Below are positions 45,601 through 58,460 of a stretch of 64,000 nucleotides of DNA, piece after piece. The DNA lies in contig SMSO01000037.1 of the NCBI GenBank assembly GCA_004764695.1, forward strand, positions 170,247 through 234,246, read 5' to 3'. The position numbers and the translations under genes are program-made. Each line of letters opens with the position of its first letter. The stretch's first letter is position 1. A model generated the notes under the pieces. It was not told the origin of the DNA. It was given only the letters and a program-made list of their open reading frames with translations, and ran no database searches. The DNA is from Schizochytrium sp. TIO01 (taxonomy: Eukaryota; Sar; Bigyra; Thraustochytrida; Thraustochytriidae).

Positions 45601-47190
45601 CTTCAAGTCGGCCATTCCCGCTTGCTTCTCTTTGCGGGGTTCGGCCTCTTCTCTCCATGTTTGCTTTATTCGGGAAAGGCATTTTTCTTCAAGTCAAGTC
45701 ATGCCGTGGCAAAGGCAAAAAGCAGTTCGATCCCTCTCTTTCTGCCAAACAAATGAGAGGGATTCAGGTGTGCGTAAACTCCATTACTCTTCCTGTCCCA
45801 CACCTTCCCTCAGCAGCCCCACACCCTAATCTTCAGGTATGGGTTTCCACCGCACGCCTCCCCCAGTTCAAAGGGTTCCTCGGCCTTCGTTGCTGCTCAT
45901 GTTTTTTCCCTCCCTCTTCGATTCTCTTCTTCGTGGTACCTACGATCTCTCTATGTATCTATGTATCTATCTCTCTATCTCTGGAGCTATCTATCTAGCT
46001 ATAGAGCTACCAGGCCTCAGGGAATGAGGTCATTTCGCTGGCTAGTGAACAACCAATTCAGCAGAAGCGTCACGGTAGTTTGTTTTCCACATGATACATG
46101 CCTTCGTGCCGGTCGCCATCGCCTGTCGCCTGCAGCAGGGCCTGTCATCTTTATTTATTAGTTTCGTTCTTTCTTTGCTTTCTTGTTTGCTTGCTTTCTC
46201 TGCTTATTCACCTTCGAACAAGGGAAAGCTCGTTCGGTGTGCACAGAGAAAAGCGCAACTTGACGGACTTAGGAGGTACCTAGGTACTATCTTGTGGCAG
46301 CGCGAAGGTCGTTTTGATGTAGTCGGGCTTTGTCTGGTTACTGTAATCAGTCTAAGTTGTTGATTTTCAAAAACAATAAAATGCAAGAGCTGTTTATCTG
46401 TCTGCCTGTTCGTTCACAGAGTCACTTTAAAGAGATTGCTCAAAACGATTGATTGAGTGATTGAGAAATTGATGATGCATCTATTTATCTGTCTGCGCGC
46501 CGCGAGGAAATTTTAATTAATTCATCAACTAATCAATGACGGCAGGCACTTAATGAAAGTAAACGATTCTCAGAAAATACATAAAAATATTCTTGACTAA
46601 TAAAAAACGAAATAAAAACATCGACCTATGTACACTTTTCTTTCTTTGAGTTTAAACATTTTACTTATACAATAAAATATTTGTTTAATCAAACTTTTAA
46701 AAGTAGTGAAATATTATTTTATAATTAAAGTATTTTGTAATTAAAGTATTTTACAATTGAAAAGAAAAAAATGAAGAAGAAAACTTTGAATAGGTAAAAG
46801 CACGATTAAGGAAGCAAAAGCCTACCTTCCATAGAAGTCATAGTAAAAACGGAGTGATTTGATTAATTAAAAACAAATTAAATCAATAAAAGAAAAAGAA
46901 AAAGAGCAGTTCGTTATGGTGTTGAGTATAAAAAGACATAAAAGCTAGAAACTTAAAGAGCCTTTTTACCACAATTAAATCAATATTTTCTACGGCGGCC
47001 GCCCGGGCCTTTAATTTTTTTCGCTTCTCGTTCTAGTTAGAGCGGCAGACCACTGAACCTGGAGCGCCTCTGATCAAGAATCATTTTCTCATGCTTCTCT
47101 TCTCGCCCGATGTTTGTCCCTGTCTGTCTGTCTGTCTACATTGACGGTTCTCCCTAACAATATTCTTCTGATGTTCTCTGTTGTCCTTCT
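42653..47190. other. Gene-poor region, first part
   Basis: No frame here resembles a protein family. The sequence is mixed to A/T-rich, with several hundred bases of strongly A/T-rich DNA at about 46550-46960. Simple repeats include GAGT (44581-44616), a GCT run near 44948-44964 and an ATCT run near 45952-46005. A hairpin with a tRNA-like D-arm at 44163-44199 was rejected as a tRNA. Confidence 0.45.
44581..44616. repeat. GAGT tetranucleotide array
   Basis: About nine near-perfect tandem copies. Confidence 0.9.
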
Positions 47191-47198
47191 CTATTTGT

Positions 47199-47400
47199 CA
47201 GTCTGTCTGTTTGTTTGTTTGTTTGTTTGTTTGTTTGTTTGTTTGTTTGTTTGTTTGTTTGTTTGTTTGTTTGTTTGTTTGTTTGTTTGTTTGTTTGTTT
47301 GTTTGTTTGTTTGTTTGTTTGTTTGTTTGTTTGTTTGTTTGTTTGTTTGTTTGTTTGTTTGTTTGTTTGTTTGTTTGTTTGTTTGTCTGTCTGTCTGTTT
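47199..47400. repeat. TTTG tetranucleotide array (about 200 bp)
   Basis: More than 40 uninterrupted TTTG units, bordered on both sides by a few CTGT units. It is open in several frames only because of its periodicity and does not code for a protein. Confidence 0.95.
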
Positions 47401-49407
47401 GGCGACTTTTAGTGCGGGATGAGAGAGAAAAGCGCGCTCTCTGCTAGTTTTAGTTTTACTTCTACATATATTCTTAAAAAAAGGAATTCAAGTAAGAGTT
47501 GAACGCTTGAAGCTGCCAGAGTCTATAATCTCTCTTCTCCTGCGAGTGGAAATGTCGGTATGGCAATACGATGGGAGTCTTGGGAAGCAAGGATGCGGGG
47601 CTGAGGAATGCGGTATTTGGTAAATAGATACCTCCGTTCTTGTTCAAAAATAGTCTGAGCCGTCGCTGCGTATGAAAAAGGCCGCCGCATGCTCTAAAAC
47701 GAAGCGCTGAATCGAGTATTTCCGACATCCAGGTGCGCCCACAGTTTGCCCGACTCGAACCGTTAGACGCGACTACTACCACTGGTACTGCTCCTACTAC
47801 CTCTTTCCCCCCCTCTCTCTTAGGTAGTTTTCACTCTCATCATTGGAAAAAGGAAGGAGGATTGAAGAAAAAGCAACTTTTAAAATAAACAAATCAACTA
47901 AGTAAAACAAACAAACAAACAAACAAATAGAGAAGAAAGGACAGCAGCGGACAGTGCGTGCTTTTGCTCGGCATTTATAGTTATATATATATATATATAA
48001 TTTATTATTATTTTTTTAATTTTGCGTCGTCAATTGTGGAGAACATTGGCCTTCACGTAGCAATAATCAAAAGCATCAGATCAAAAACGTTGATCTATAA
48101 AAAGATGGTGAAAAGAGGTGGAGTTTTCTTTTCCGTGATCTGGTATCGGTGTGTAAAATCTGTGAAATAAGTCCACGAAAGGATTAAAGAACATAATACC
48201 TATAGCGTGCAGAGGGAATCGAATTAAATCGAAGGAGTTTAGAGTTGAGTCAAGAGGAAAAGAAAGGACGCAGTAGAGAAGTGAAGAGAATGGTGAGGGG
48301 AAAGAAAGGAGAGTGGAACATGATGTGGTGGTTCCCCGCAATACCGACTGATGCGCGGCGCTCCTTTCTTACGTTTCACACCTGCTTCCTACTCCTATAA
48401 ACTTAAGCGAAGATCTCATCATTCCAAAAGCATTAGCTGTCCACCAAAGTTCCAAGTTTTATTTTTATTTGTATATTTATGAAAATGTCTTTCGTGAGGA
48501 ATTTTATTATCGATTCGAAGTAGATACAATATTTATGATAAATATCCCATTTTGATGATATATTTGCATTCTTAACTTTTAACTAAATGCCAGGTCTAGA
48601 AGTGCATCATTTCCCGATCGCACACTGTGCGTAACGAGCGCCTCACATTATGGAACATAGAGCATTTGCTCTTTTCTGAGATGGTCTGTCTACTGCTTCG
48701 TGTAAAGCATCCGAAACTCAGGGTCCATTCGCCTCGAAAGATCACTGCCTCAGAGACACGCCAACGTGACAGTGGTTTGCTCCTCTTTCACTGCAGAGGG
48801 AGCACACATCGGGCGGTTTTGACTGATTTCGTTTGGTCTTTCATCATTTCGAATTTCCAAAGAAGCAAGACAAAGATGAAAGTGGCCTGACGATACCTTT
48901 TTTGGACCAATATCCTCTGTGGGCTCATCATTCAAGGGCAATGCTTTTAAAATAAAAGTAGCAGCGCGAAATCTTCTTTCGAGGGGGTGCTTCTCTCGAC
49001 TTTGTTCTCGTTCCGCACCAAGTGCTAAAGCCGAGCAAAGCCGTCTTCCTCCACATTTTGTGCACGATCTTACCAACTATCCCGTCAACTTCGCATGGTC
49101 AACGGCGCCAAACTTCTTATTCATGTCTTAATTTCCTAAAAACCTAATCTTGATGGTAATCTATATGTTATCTAAAACCAGATACCTACAAAAGGAGAAG
49201 AAAGAACCTGCGCGCGTGTCTTTCCCAAAGAAAGAGAGAGAGAAAGAAAGACTCGATTCAAACCTCCATTTCATTCCGAAGGCCTTCTTCGCCTTCAGCA
49301 TCTCCACTATATGTACCCTCCACGCGAGCTCCACCCATCATAAACAGCCTAAGTTTCCGCCTCAAAGAGCGAAGTTTTACCCATCAGCCATTTCCCCGAT
49401 TATTATT
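47401..49407. other. Gene-poor region, second part
   Basis: Mixed to A/T-rich DNA with an AT dinucleotide run near 47979-47999 and an AAAC run near 47908-47927. No convincing frame. Confidence 0.45.
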
Positions 49408-49408
49408 C

Positions 49409-49651
<243 letters not shown>

Positions 49652-49938
49652 ACCCGTCCCCTCACTAAGTCAGTCCCTGCGCATCGTAGCTTCTAGCTAG
49701 CTATCTAGCTATATCTGTCTATCTAGTAGTTCACCATTAGTCCGCTGTTCGTTAGTTCGACTTGAACCGCAGCTTTCAAGGATCCTTTCAAATGTTTCCG
49801 CCTTTTATTCTCCCTCCCTCCCTCCCTCCCTCCACAGTGTCGCCACCGATCTTCAGCGACTCCCCGCAGTGTACAACTCAGCTTTGCTCTGCTCTGCTCT
49901 GCTCTGCTCTGCTTTTCTGCTTCGGCTGCTTCTCTTGG

Positions 49939-49977
<39 letters not shown>

Positions 49978-50100
49978 GTGTCTTTTGCGCTTCTTCTTCT
50001 TCTTGAGCCAGATCTCTCGAAAAGCCGTGCGTTGATTTCGCAGCGACCTATCATAAGAAGGGAGGGAGGAAGGAAGAAGAAGATAAAGGAGAAGTACGCG

Positions 50101-50146
50101 CTGACTGACTGATAGGTAGGTAGATAGATAGATAGCTAGCTAGCTA
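50101..50146. repeat. Stepwise-changing tetranucleotide tract (CTGA, TAGG, TAGA, TAGC)
   Basis: In order: about three CTGA units, a short join, two TAGG, three TAGA and about three TAGC units. The last three differ by one base at the fourth position. Confidence 0.85.
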
Positions 50147-50839
50147 CAGAGACAGAAGAACCAGCAGGCGGATGGATCACTTAGCAGGGAGTAGAAAGAA
50201 GTAGGCGAGGGCGTCATAACAGCAACGGAGAATACCTGAGTCCCGACGGCCTCCGTCCAATCATCGCTGCGCCTCCAACGGCTGCTTCGCCGGAGCTCTC
50301 AAAAGCAGCGCGGCCCTGGAAGCGCAGCGGTCCGCAGGACTCCCCTCACTTACTCAACAAGCAGAAGAGGCGCTCTCTTCTCTGCGGCGCTTCTCACCGC
50401 ATCTGCTTATTCCTAACCAATTGAAAAGATAAATAAAATATAGAATTGAAAATCAAAATCAAAATCAAAAGCAAAATCAAAATCAAAAGCGAAAGCGAAA
50501 GCACGAACAAAAGCGAAAGCAAGCGCCTTTTCCATATCTCTGCACGCTCACACCATCCTTCTAAAGAGCCTTTGCCCAATCTTCGATCTTCGTTCGCTGT
50601 TCTTCCAGCTCTGTTATCCACCACCGCTGCCCGACAGTTGCAGACTGTCCCCTCGCGCCGGGAGCGCTTTTCATCATCACCATCATCATCATAAGAATTA
50701 CATTATTATTTTTTTAATTTAAAATCGAAAGCCTCGCAGAGTCGAGAACAGAACAAATCTTCGCAGAACAGACGGGCTCTTGAGGTCCCACGGCGCCCAA
50801 GGCAGCTCCGGACGGCTGACTGGCTGGCTTTCCGAAGGC

Positions 50840-50912
50840 TGTGCGTGCGTGGGTGGGTGAGTGAGTGAGTGAGTTTGTTTGTTTGTGTGTGTGTGATTGA
50901 GTGTGAGTGTGT
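50840..50912. repeat. Stepwise-changing tetranucleotide tract (GCGT, GGGT, GAGT, GTTT, GTGT)
   Basis: A period-4 tract in which the unit passes from GCGT to GGGT, then GAGT, GTTT and GTGT, each step changing one or two bases. Confidence 0.85.
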
Positions 50913-51624
50913 CCCTGTTCGACGCCTCCGCTTCGATTCCAGCGACACGGAGGTCGCCAAGCATCCCGAACAGTTAGTTGCCTCGGTCCACTGGAGCATC
51001 CAGCTAGCGAGCTAGCTACCGTTATCTATAGAGCGGGGCGGCGGTGTGCTAGCAGGCAGGTAGGACCTGGCTAGCTATCTAGCGAGCTAGCTAGTCTGCC
51101 TATAGGGTAGCTAGGGAGGGGGTCGCATTTGATTTGATTTAGTTTGTTTGTTTGTTTGTTTGTTTGTTTGTCTGTTTTTCGGTCTGTGAGCGGGAAAGGC
51201 CACAATTTTGCGGTAATTGCGTGATATGGCGTCTTGGAGCTCGTTTTTCTAACAACTTGAAGAGAAGGAAGCTTTGCTTTCTGCAGCTAATGTTGCTCGA
51301 AAGGCGAAACCAAAGGAAAACAGCCAAGGAAGAACGTACACGCCCACCAGTAAATAAATAAATGAATAAATGAATAGATAAATGAATGAATAAAATAAAA
51401 TAAATAGAATCAATAAACAATTAATGAATTCATCAATATATAGCTAGCTCCATAGCGGAGTCTCCGCTCCTCGAGCAAGCTTCTGATGCGCTGGTGGGCC
51501 AATCCGTTTCCAAGAACAAGAAGTTGTTTGAGTTTATTTATTGCGATTCAACTTAAGTTCGTCCTTCACAGAGCGGGGCGCCGAAGCAACAGACGGTCGG
51601 CAGTGAGCCACCGGTCAGTGGGCC

Positions 51625-51682
51625 GATGAATGAATGAAAATGAATGAATGAATGAATGAACGAATGAATGAATGAATGAATA
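51625..51682. repeat. AATG tetranucleotide array
   Basis: Tandem AATG units with a few single-base interruptions. Confidence 0.9.
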
Positions 51683-52535
51683 GATGGACGAACCGCAAAG
51701 TTAAATGAATGACTGACTGAGGTTTCTTTTCTGCCGCCATCCGTTGTTCTGGCAGATTGGCAGGGCCTCGTGTCTCGTGTGGGAAAGTGCTGGTGCGGGG
51801 CCTCGCTGTGGGGCCGAGCTGCGGGGCGTCCCTGCTGCTGAGGAATAACCAGCTCGGAGGGGAAGCAGACCTCTGGCCAACCCTCGCGGTTTGGTAGACC
51901 ATGGTAACTAACTAGCAAATAAGCAGTTATGACAAATAAAAATAACCAGACAAAGAAGTTAACAGAAACTTCAAGTTTTTAGTTTTCTGGCTGGCAGTTT
52001 CTACCTAACAACTTCGGGCAGCCAGACAAGTTTCAGAGATACACAGTAAAGAAAGAAAGAAAGAAGGAAAACAAAGTAAACGAGGGAGCAAAGAAAACCA
52101 CCGGGTTTGTAAACCAAGCTGTTTATAGTTCAATCGCTGATGGTTCAAAGACGTGGTAGGTAGCCCTGAAGTTAGACGTAAGACGTGACACTGAGGTAGC
52201 CGGCACTGCCTACGAGGTGGACAGAATGACTTTGAGTGAGCAAGTCAGTTCACGTTTGGGGCTTGTAAGTAGCCTTTTTGCTGCTGGATTATCGATTGCG
52301 AGGCATCATCTCAGTAAGTGAGCAACTAAATAACTCTTAAAGAAACTGTTTTTAATTTGAAATTATAACAATTCTTTTTGAAGAGAAGTAAAGTAAGCGA
52401 GGGAAAAGGAACTTTGATTTATTGATCAAGACTATCTGCACGAATGTATATCCGACAAGGTCAGCAGAAAGCCCAAAGAGGCTAAAACTTATCTTTTAAT
52501 TAATTAATTTTATTATAATTAATCAATTAATTAAT

Positions 52536-52592
52536 TGTTTGTTTGTTTGTTTGTTTGTTTGTTTGTTTGTTTGTTTGCTGACTGACTGACTG
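52536..52592. repeat. TTTG array followed by CTGA units
   Basis: About ten TTTG units run directly into three CTGA units, another period-4 unit switch. Confidence 0.9.
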
Positions 52593-53060
52593 AAGGACAA
52601 ACTGGTGACTGCCATCGACACCGCGAATCCACGGTTTTCTGTAGCCTTTGCTTCCATCTCTCCAACCTCGCTTGACCATATTTGCTCAGTTTCTCGAGAC
52701 TTGGACTCGAACAGCATTCTTTACTAGTATAACTATCATTTTACTTGATTAAAAACAGCAAAATAAACAAAAACCAACAAAATAAACAAACAACAACAAC
52801 AACAACAACAACAAAAGACTCGGAGAAATAAACAAATAAAATCAACTATACACTAACCCATTTGCTTGAAGAAAGAACAAGGTGTGGCGATCAAAACAAA
52901 CAGTCAAAGGCGCCCGTTAACCTTCTTCGCTGGCCGGCTCAAGATCTGAAAAATTCGAAAGCTGTTTGCTTCTCTCAAGTGTCAATTTCGAGTTTCAAGT
53001 TGCTCCGACTTGGAGCTAGAACGTCTTCCCAGGCGACCAAGCAATCGAGCGGGCTTTGAT

Positions 53061-53130
53061 TCCTCTCTTCTCTTCTCTTCGAAACTAAGTTCTCTTCTCT
53101 TCTCTTCTCTTCTCTTCGAAACTAAGTTCT
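53061..53130. repeat. Direct repeat of a TCTTC-rich unit ending in GAAACTAAGTT
   Basis: Two adjacent copies of a TCTTC pentamer run, each followed by CGAAACTAAGTTCT. The compound unit is about 30-40 bp, and the two copies differ in the number of pentamers. Confidence 0.8.
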
Positions 53131-56100
53131 TGTCTTCACCTCAAGGTTAATTCATCAGAGGGCTCTTCGCTGCTTCTTCTTCTTCTTCTTCTTCTTAGCA
53201 AACCCAACCAACAACTTTTTAAATTGACATTCTCTTAGGGGAAGGAAGAAAGGGATCGGTGCCAGGTCCGCCCCGACAAGGTCCGCTAAAGCTGCCGCCT
53301 CCGACCCATTCGCGAAGCGCCCCATAGCAGGCTTCTTCCGCTTCCTAGCTGTGTAGTCGAGGGAAGTCAAACAGCGGTACTGTAGCAACAGCTCAGCTTG
53401 GCGAATCAGATTCCAAGGACGCCGCGAGGATCCCTTTTCAAGGCCGCTGTTGCTGTTGCTGTTGCTGTTGCTGATGCTGTTTTATTTCTCGTTTTTGAAT
53501 GTTAAATGCTAATTAGGTAGGCAATTCATTAAAATAAGAATGGGTCATAGATTCAAGTTAGATGAAAGAAAGAAAGACAAACTTGAGAAGAATGACAGGA
53601 TGGCTATATATCAAGCATGCGCGTTGTTCAAGCTCATTCGCTCCTTGAAGAAAAGGAGGAGGGATAACTGCTCACGTTGTGGTGAAAAGTAAACGTAAGT
53701 GATGGAAAGAAACGCAGCATATCACACACGTGTGCCCTCCAGGTCAACTTGAAGTTTATATGCGGAAACTCTATTGCTTCGCTTGGCACTCGTGTAAGAG
53801 TGATGCACACATTCGGGAATCACCTCCCCAAGTTAACTAAATGTTCCTTTTGTAAAACTGCTTCTATGAACCAATACAACGAAATCAAAGGAAGAACCTT
53901 GGACAAGCTATTGCACAAGGGCAGCATTTCATGTCTTACATCGCGCAACAACAGTAATCTGCCCTCTGCTCTGACCAACACGTTAGTTTTCACACAACTT
54001 CTCAGGTACGCACTATAGCTCCTCTGCATCTTAATTTCCTGAATAAATCCATGCACTGTTCACCTCTACAGAAATGAATAATCGGCTGTTGCTCTTTTGA
54101 TTTCCACGCAGGCATTTGTCAATGCTGCCTCCCAAGAACAGAAGAGAATCAAGCCAACGAAAGCTCTGTTCACGATCCTGGGAATGAGTTACGCTTCAAC
54201 ACGAAAAGGACGTACGTGGGCAGAGCTGGTCAGCTGAATTCGCTGGCATGTTGTTACAGAAGAACGCGCTGTAATCCTCTTCATTCCCCTCGAAATCATT
54301 TCGCTACGAGGTCTCCGCATTACCATATACTCGAACAGCTCTGCCATGACCTTGAATGAATGCATCTTTATTGTTGCGCAGAAATCGCACTTGCGCCGAG
54401 AGTCCCTCTGATCTGCTGCGATGAACGATACGGCCCCTGACCTGGCCAGAGTTCTTTGAGTTCATCTGAGAACAAACTGGCACTCCTCGACCATGTGTTA
54501 TTGGCATTCGGGCGGCTCGTGACATGACATGGAACTATGGTGCGTTGAAGCCTTCAGCGAAGCGGCTCCAGGGCTGCTTTAGCTACGCATTCACTTCATT
54601 CAGCCATGGAGCAGTGCCGAGGAAGGCAACGCAAAAAGTACTTTTTAATCAAGCAAGAGAGTAAGTCTGACAGCAGAGAGCTTAGGCGGGTAGGTATGTA
54701 ACAGCAACCAACACGAAACGGGAAAGAAAATGTTTACTTCCACGAGAAACTAAGAGCGGTGGGACTCAACTTGAAATTGCCGACTTGAGGTGAGGAGCGC
54801 AAAAGAGTGCGCGTCCACTCAAGGGGGCCGAAGCATGTCGCATGCCCAATAATGGCCGCAATGACTGGTTTCTTTCTTCCTTCCTCTCGACTCTGCTGTA
54901 CTTGAAATTGAAAACTTCAAGTAAACCCCAGCTCAACTCAATCAATCCGATCAGTTCAATCAATCCAAATATTAATTAATTCAACTAATACATCTACAGT
55001 AGCGCCTCACGTGAGTCCTGCGAAAGAAGGGTACTTTTCATGATTCTGTTCACACATCAACGAGTGTATCTAAGTAAGGCTGGACAGATAGTAGAAGGAG
55101 ATGCAATCTTTTCACTCAGCCTTCATTGCTACCTGAGTAGGTGTTTGTTTGTTTGTAGAGAAGCGCCGGGAGAAGCAGAAAATAGGGCCTGGATTAATTA
55201 TGTATCGAGCAGGATCTTTAGCATCAAGGGCAGTCTGGGTAACCAGCCAAAAACGTTTGATGAGGCTTGTGCTACTGCGCCGAGAAGAAGGTTTGCGTAT
55301 CTTTGGCGTACTTTTTTTACTTTTTTTCGTTTTTTTGTTTTTGCCTCCCTGGCAGAGAATGCTTTGAAACGCGGTTCAAAGGCAGACAGTTATGACTGTG
55401 GTGGGGAGCAATCGGGAATGTGCTTTTCCCTATGCGGACCTCTTTTGTGTTCCTGATAAGAGCGACCATGTATACCCACAGCGAGCTAGGCAATAGGTCA
55501 AGTGCGGGAACCACACCCCTGACCATCCTCTCCACAGCTGTGCGAAATCAAAAGTATCTGTGATACTTATACTATGTAGGAGTAGGTAGTAGTGCTTCCT
55601 GCTACTTGACGTTATCGAAAGATCGTGTTGACTATTTAGAAATAATTTGCTCCTCTTCTCTCTCTCTTGACATAAAACCAACACGAAAAAAGGAGTGGTA
55701 ATTTTATTATGTTTATTCGATATTTTTATGTTAAAGAAAACCTGCATCTTTAAAAAAAAGTCCAAAGCAACAACTAAGAAAACAATTACTTACACTTGCA
55801 AATCGTAAGGTGGAATAGGAATAAGAGAAGCAAGCCATTTCGGAGCGGCGACGATGGATTCCTCCGCTTCCGTTGAACGACAGAAGCTTGGCTTTTCCCA
55901 GGCTCTGGCGGCGTCCTCGGCGGCTTGCTTAGCATTTCCGGTCTTCGGGTTATCCGCGTTTGCTTCCAGGCTTCAAGTATGCTGACTTCAATTAACCATA
56001 CTTACATCGAAAAAAGAAACCTGTGGATTCTTTCAGAAGTCAAGAAGGTCAGGTACTTGCGTAGGTGTTGGAACACAGGTGCTGTTAGTGAGAATTTAAC

Positions 56101-58400
56101 TAACGAGTCAACCGCACAGCGAAAGGCCGTCTTTGAAATCTCTATACCCATCCCTTGTCTCTTCGAAGCTTTTGCTTGTTTGGGCTCTCTCAGTAGAATG
56201 AAGGAGGCACTCGCTCGAATGGTGAACTTGAGCAGCTCAGCAGAGGCCGTGGAAATAGGCCGTCTACGAGGCGGTGTGTCCGTCTTTTGTGCAAAGCGCT
56301 AGCCGCAAACCATCCATATATGTATGTATTCTGACGCGAGCCTTTAATTTTGGACATGGAATATCGCAGAAATCCGAATTTCAGGCCGAAGTAATAGTAT
56401 CGGCGAGGTGAAATGAAGCCGTGAAAATGCAGGTGAGACAGCTCGTTTCCTGCCTGCTTTGTCGCGTTCTCAGCGAAGAGCGAATTTGAATTTGTAAAGG
56501 GCAACTCGAAGCAACAATTATAAAAAACAACAACACAACATCCCACGCCAAATGCGTCTCAAGGTTTTCTTAAAAATCCCAAACGGCGTCTGTTTGTCTA
56601 CAAGAATCCGAGACATCGAGAAAGCTTGCGACTGCGGTCAAAACATATCTGCCAAGAATAATCAATTTTCTGAGAAGGCAATTGATTAAATCAGGCGTGA
56701 GGCCAACCTATTCAACGGCAATCATCTCCCCGTTGAGTGCGGTTTCCGCTTTTCCTACACACTGCATATCGCAGCAAGGCACGTCAAGAACGAGCGTTTA
56801 TTCGAAGAGTCCTCATACCAAACACAAATAATTGGTCAGATTTCAATGGCCCTTCGTGCCTTGTTCAGCTTCTTCTTTCGGCCTCAGCGAAGCCTAAACA
56901 GCGAATTAGCGTGATCTGAGTTGAGTCGTGACCTACCAGAAAACCCTTGCTTCTTCATAGCTACCTAGAGTGTATGTACGTATGTATATCTTTTTATGAT
57001 TACAAATATGTGTGTATGTATGTATGTTAGTGTGTGTATAGAAACAAGCCCCCGTTGTTTTCGTTACCAGTGAAGGTGGGGGAGGAACCTTTGACAAACT
57101 AACTCCCTTGAGGAACCTCGAGGCTGGAGGGTCGGTTCTGCAGAAAAAAACTACAGCTGCCTGTCGCCTGAATTATTTGTCTTCGGGATCGCGTCATTAC
57201 CTTTTTTTTTTGTTTGCCAAATTCGAACCAAGAGTCTCGAAATAACTGACAGAAAACCTAAACTTCTGCGCCCTTGATACTTAATAATCTGAATGACCCG
57301 AAAAGCAAGCAAAAGCGAGCGACTGCGGTGTCTCACTTATTGACTTACCTCATAACACCCGTATGAGCCCTCCCATCTACCATAAAATACATCTTTCTAT
57401 TTTTTTTTTAAAATTCAAAATAGTATTATGATTTAATTATACATATTTAAAAAAAAAAAAAAATTATATAGGAAAGCAAAGTTCCTGGATGTATTGAAGA
57501 GAGCTATCGAATAAAGTAATCTATAGACAGCCATGAGATGCAGTCGTCACGGCTATTGTCTTTTCCGTACCGCCACAGCGTGACCACGGTGCGGTGGCGC
57601 AGAAAGCAACTCAAAGCACACTGGGTAGTACCGTTGAAGATGCTGGTTTCTTGCAGCTTCTATGTCTTTCCTGCAGCTTCTGCGTCGTTGGTACCTGCTC
57701 CGCAGTGCTCCGTCTAGTTAGAATCTCAGGGTAGCTCTAGCTAGAGCTGTGATGGAGACGTTCCCGCACACCGAGAATTTATTTAGCCCCCTCCCTCCCA
57801 CACCGGGTATGCGAGATTGCCCACAGCTCCCATTCCTATACCCGAATCAGTCTAAACGTGTGGGACAGATCGCGTCTGTTAGTTAAGGAGTGTATTCTTC
57901 CAGTTTTTATTTTGTTTTGTTTTATTTTGTCTTGTTTTGTTTTGATGTATGCTTTTATTTAGTTGTTTTAAAAAGAGAGATGATATATTTAGTTAAAAAT
58001 TCTTTAAAAGTTTCGCTTTGTATTGAGGTCGTTGATGGTAGCTTCTGATATTGATAAATAACAATAATTATATTTTCATTAAATAAAAAAGATTGTTAAT
58101 TTTAATAATTGAAAACGCCAATTTATTATAAACATTTACTATATTATCAAAAATAGATAATAATAATAATGATAACAATAATAATCTTATTTTAACTTTT
58201 AAAAGTAATTTAATACTATAAAATAATAATATGTTATTTTAAGAAAATAAAACAACAAACAAAAAGCAAAAGAAAAGAAACAACAATATTCTTACTTCCT
58301 AATCGTTTTTCAAGTCATTTTCCATCTTCTTCTTCTCATACTCAAATTGATATGCGAATTCTTAGTACTTGTTCTTCTTCCAAACAATCCCGTCTTTCTA
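53131..58400. other. Gene-poor region, third part
   Basis: Contains a TTC run (about 53174-53197), a TGTTGC run (about 53446-53476) and A/T-rich DNA at about 57400-57470 and 57900-58290. Short frames exist, but none shows a domain pattern or consistent splice sites. Nothing here is supported as a gene. Confidence 0.45.
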
Positions 58401-58460
58401 ACCAAAGGTTACCAAAGGTTACCAAAGGCTACCAAAGGCTACCAAAGGCTACCAAAGGCG
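58401..58460. repeat. 10-bp minisatellite, six copies
   Basis: Unit ACCAAAGGCT or ACCAAAGGTT, repeated six times with the variant base changing once along the array and a final GCG variant. Confidence 0.92.

Larger units (their letters stand above)
49652..53060. other. Gene-poor region rich in short tandem repeats
   Basis: Contains CCCT (49811-49834), CTCTG (about 49885-49912) and CT (about 49945-49974) tracts, two stepwise-changing tetranucleotide tracts (listed separately), TTTG (51141-51170 and 52536-52577), AATG (51625-51682) and AAC (about 52792-52815). Many dispersed TAGC/CTAG clusters occur (for example 51003-51020 and 51070-51113). No frame is supported as a gene. Confidence 0.5.

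Noticed and set aside
47114..47447. Open frames reading repeated Phe-Val-Cys-Leu
   Set aside because: They are the translation of the TTTG array and have no coding support.
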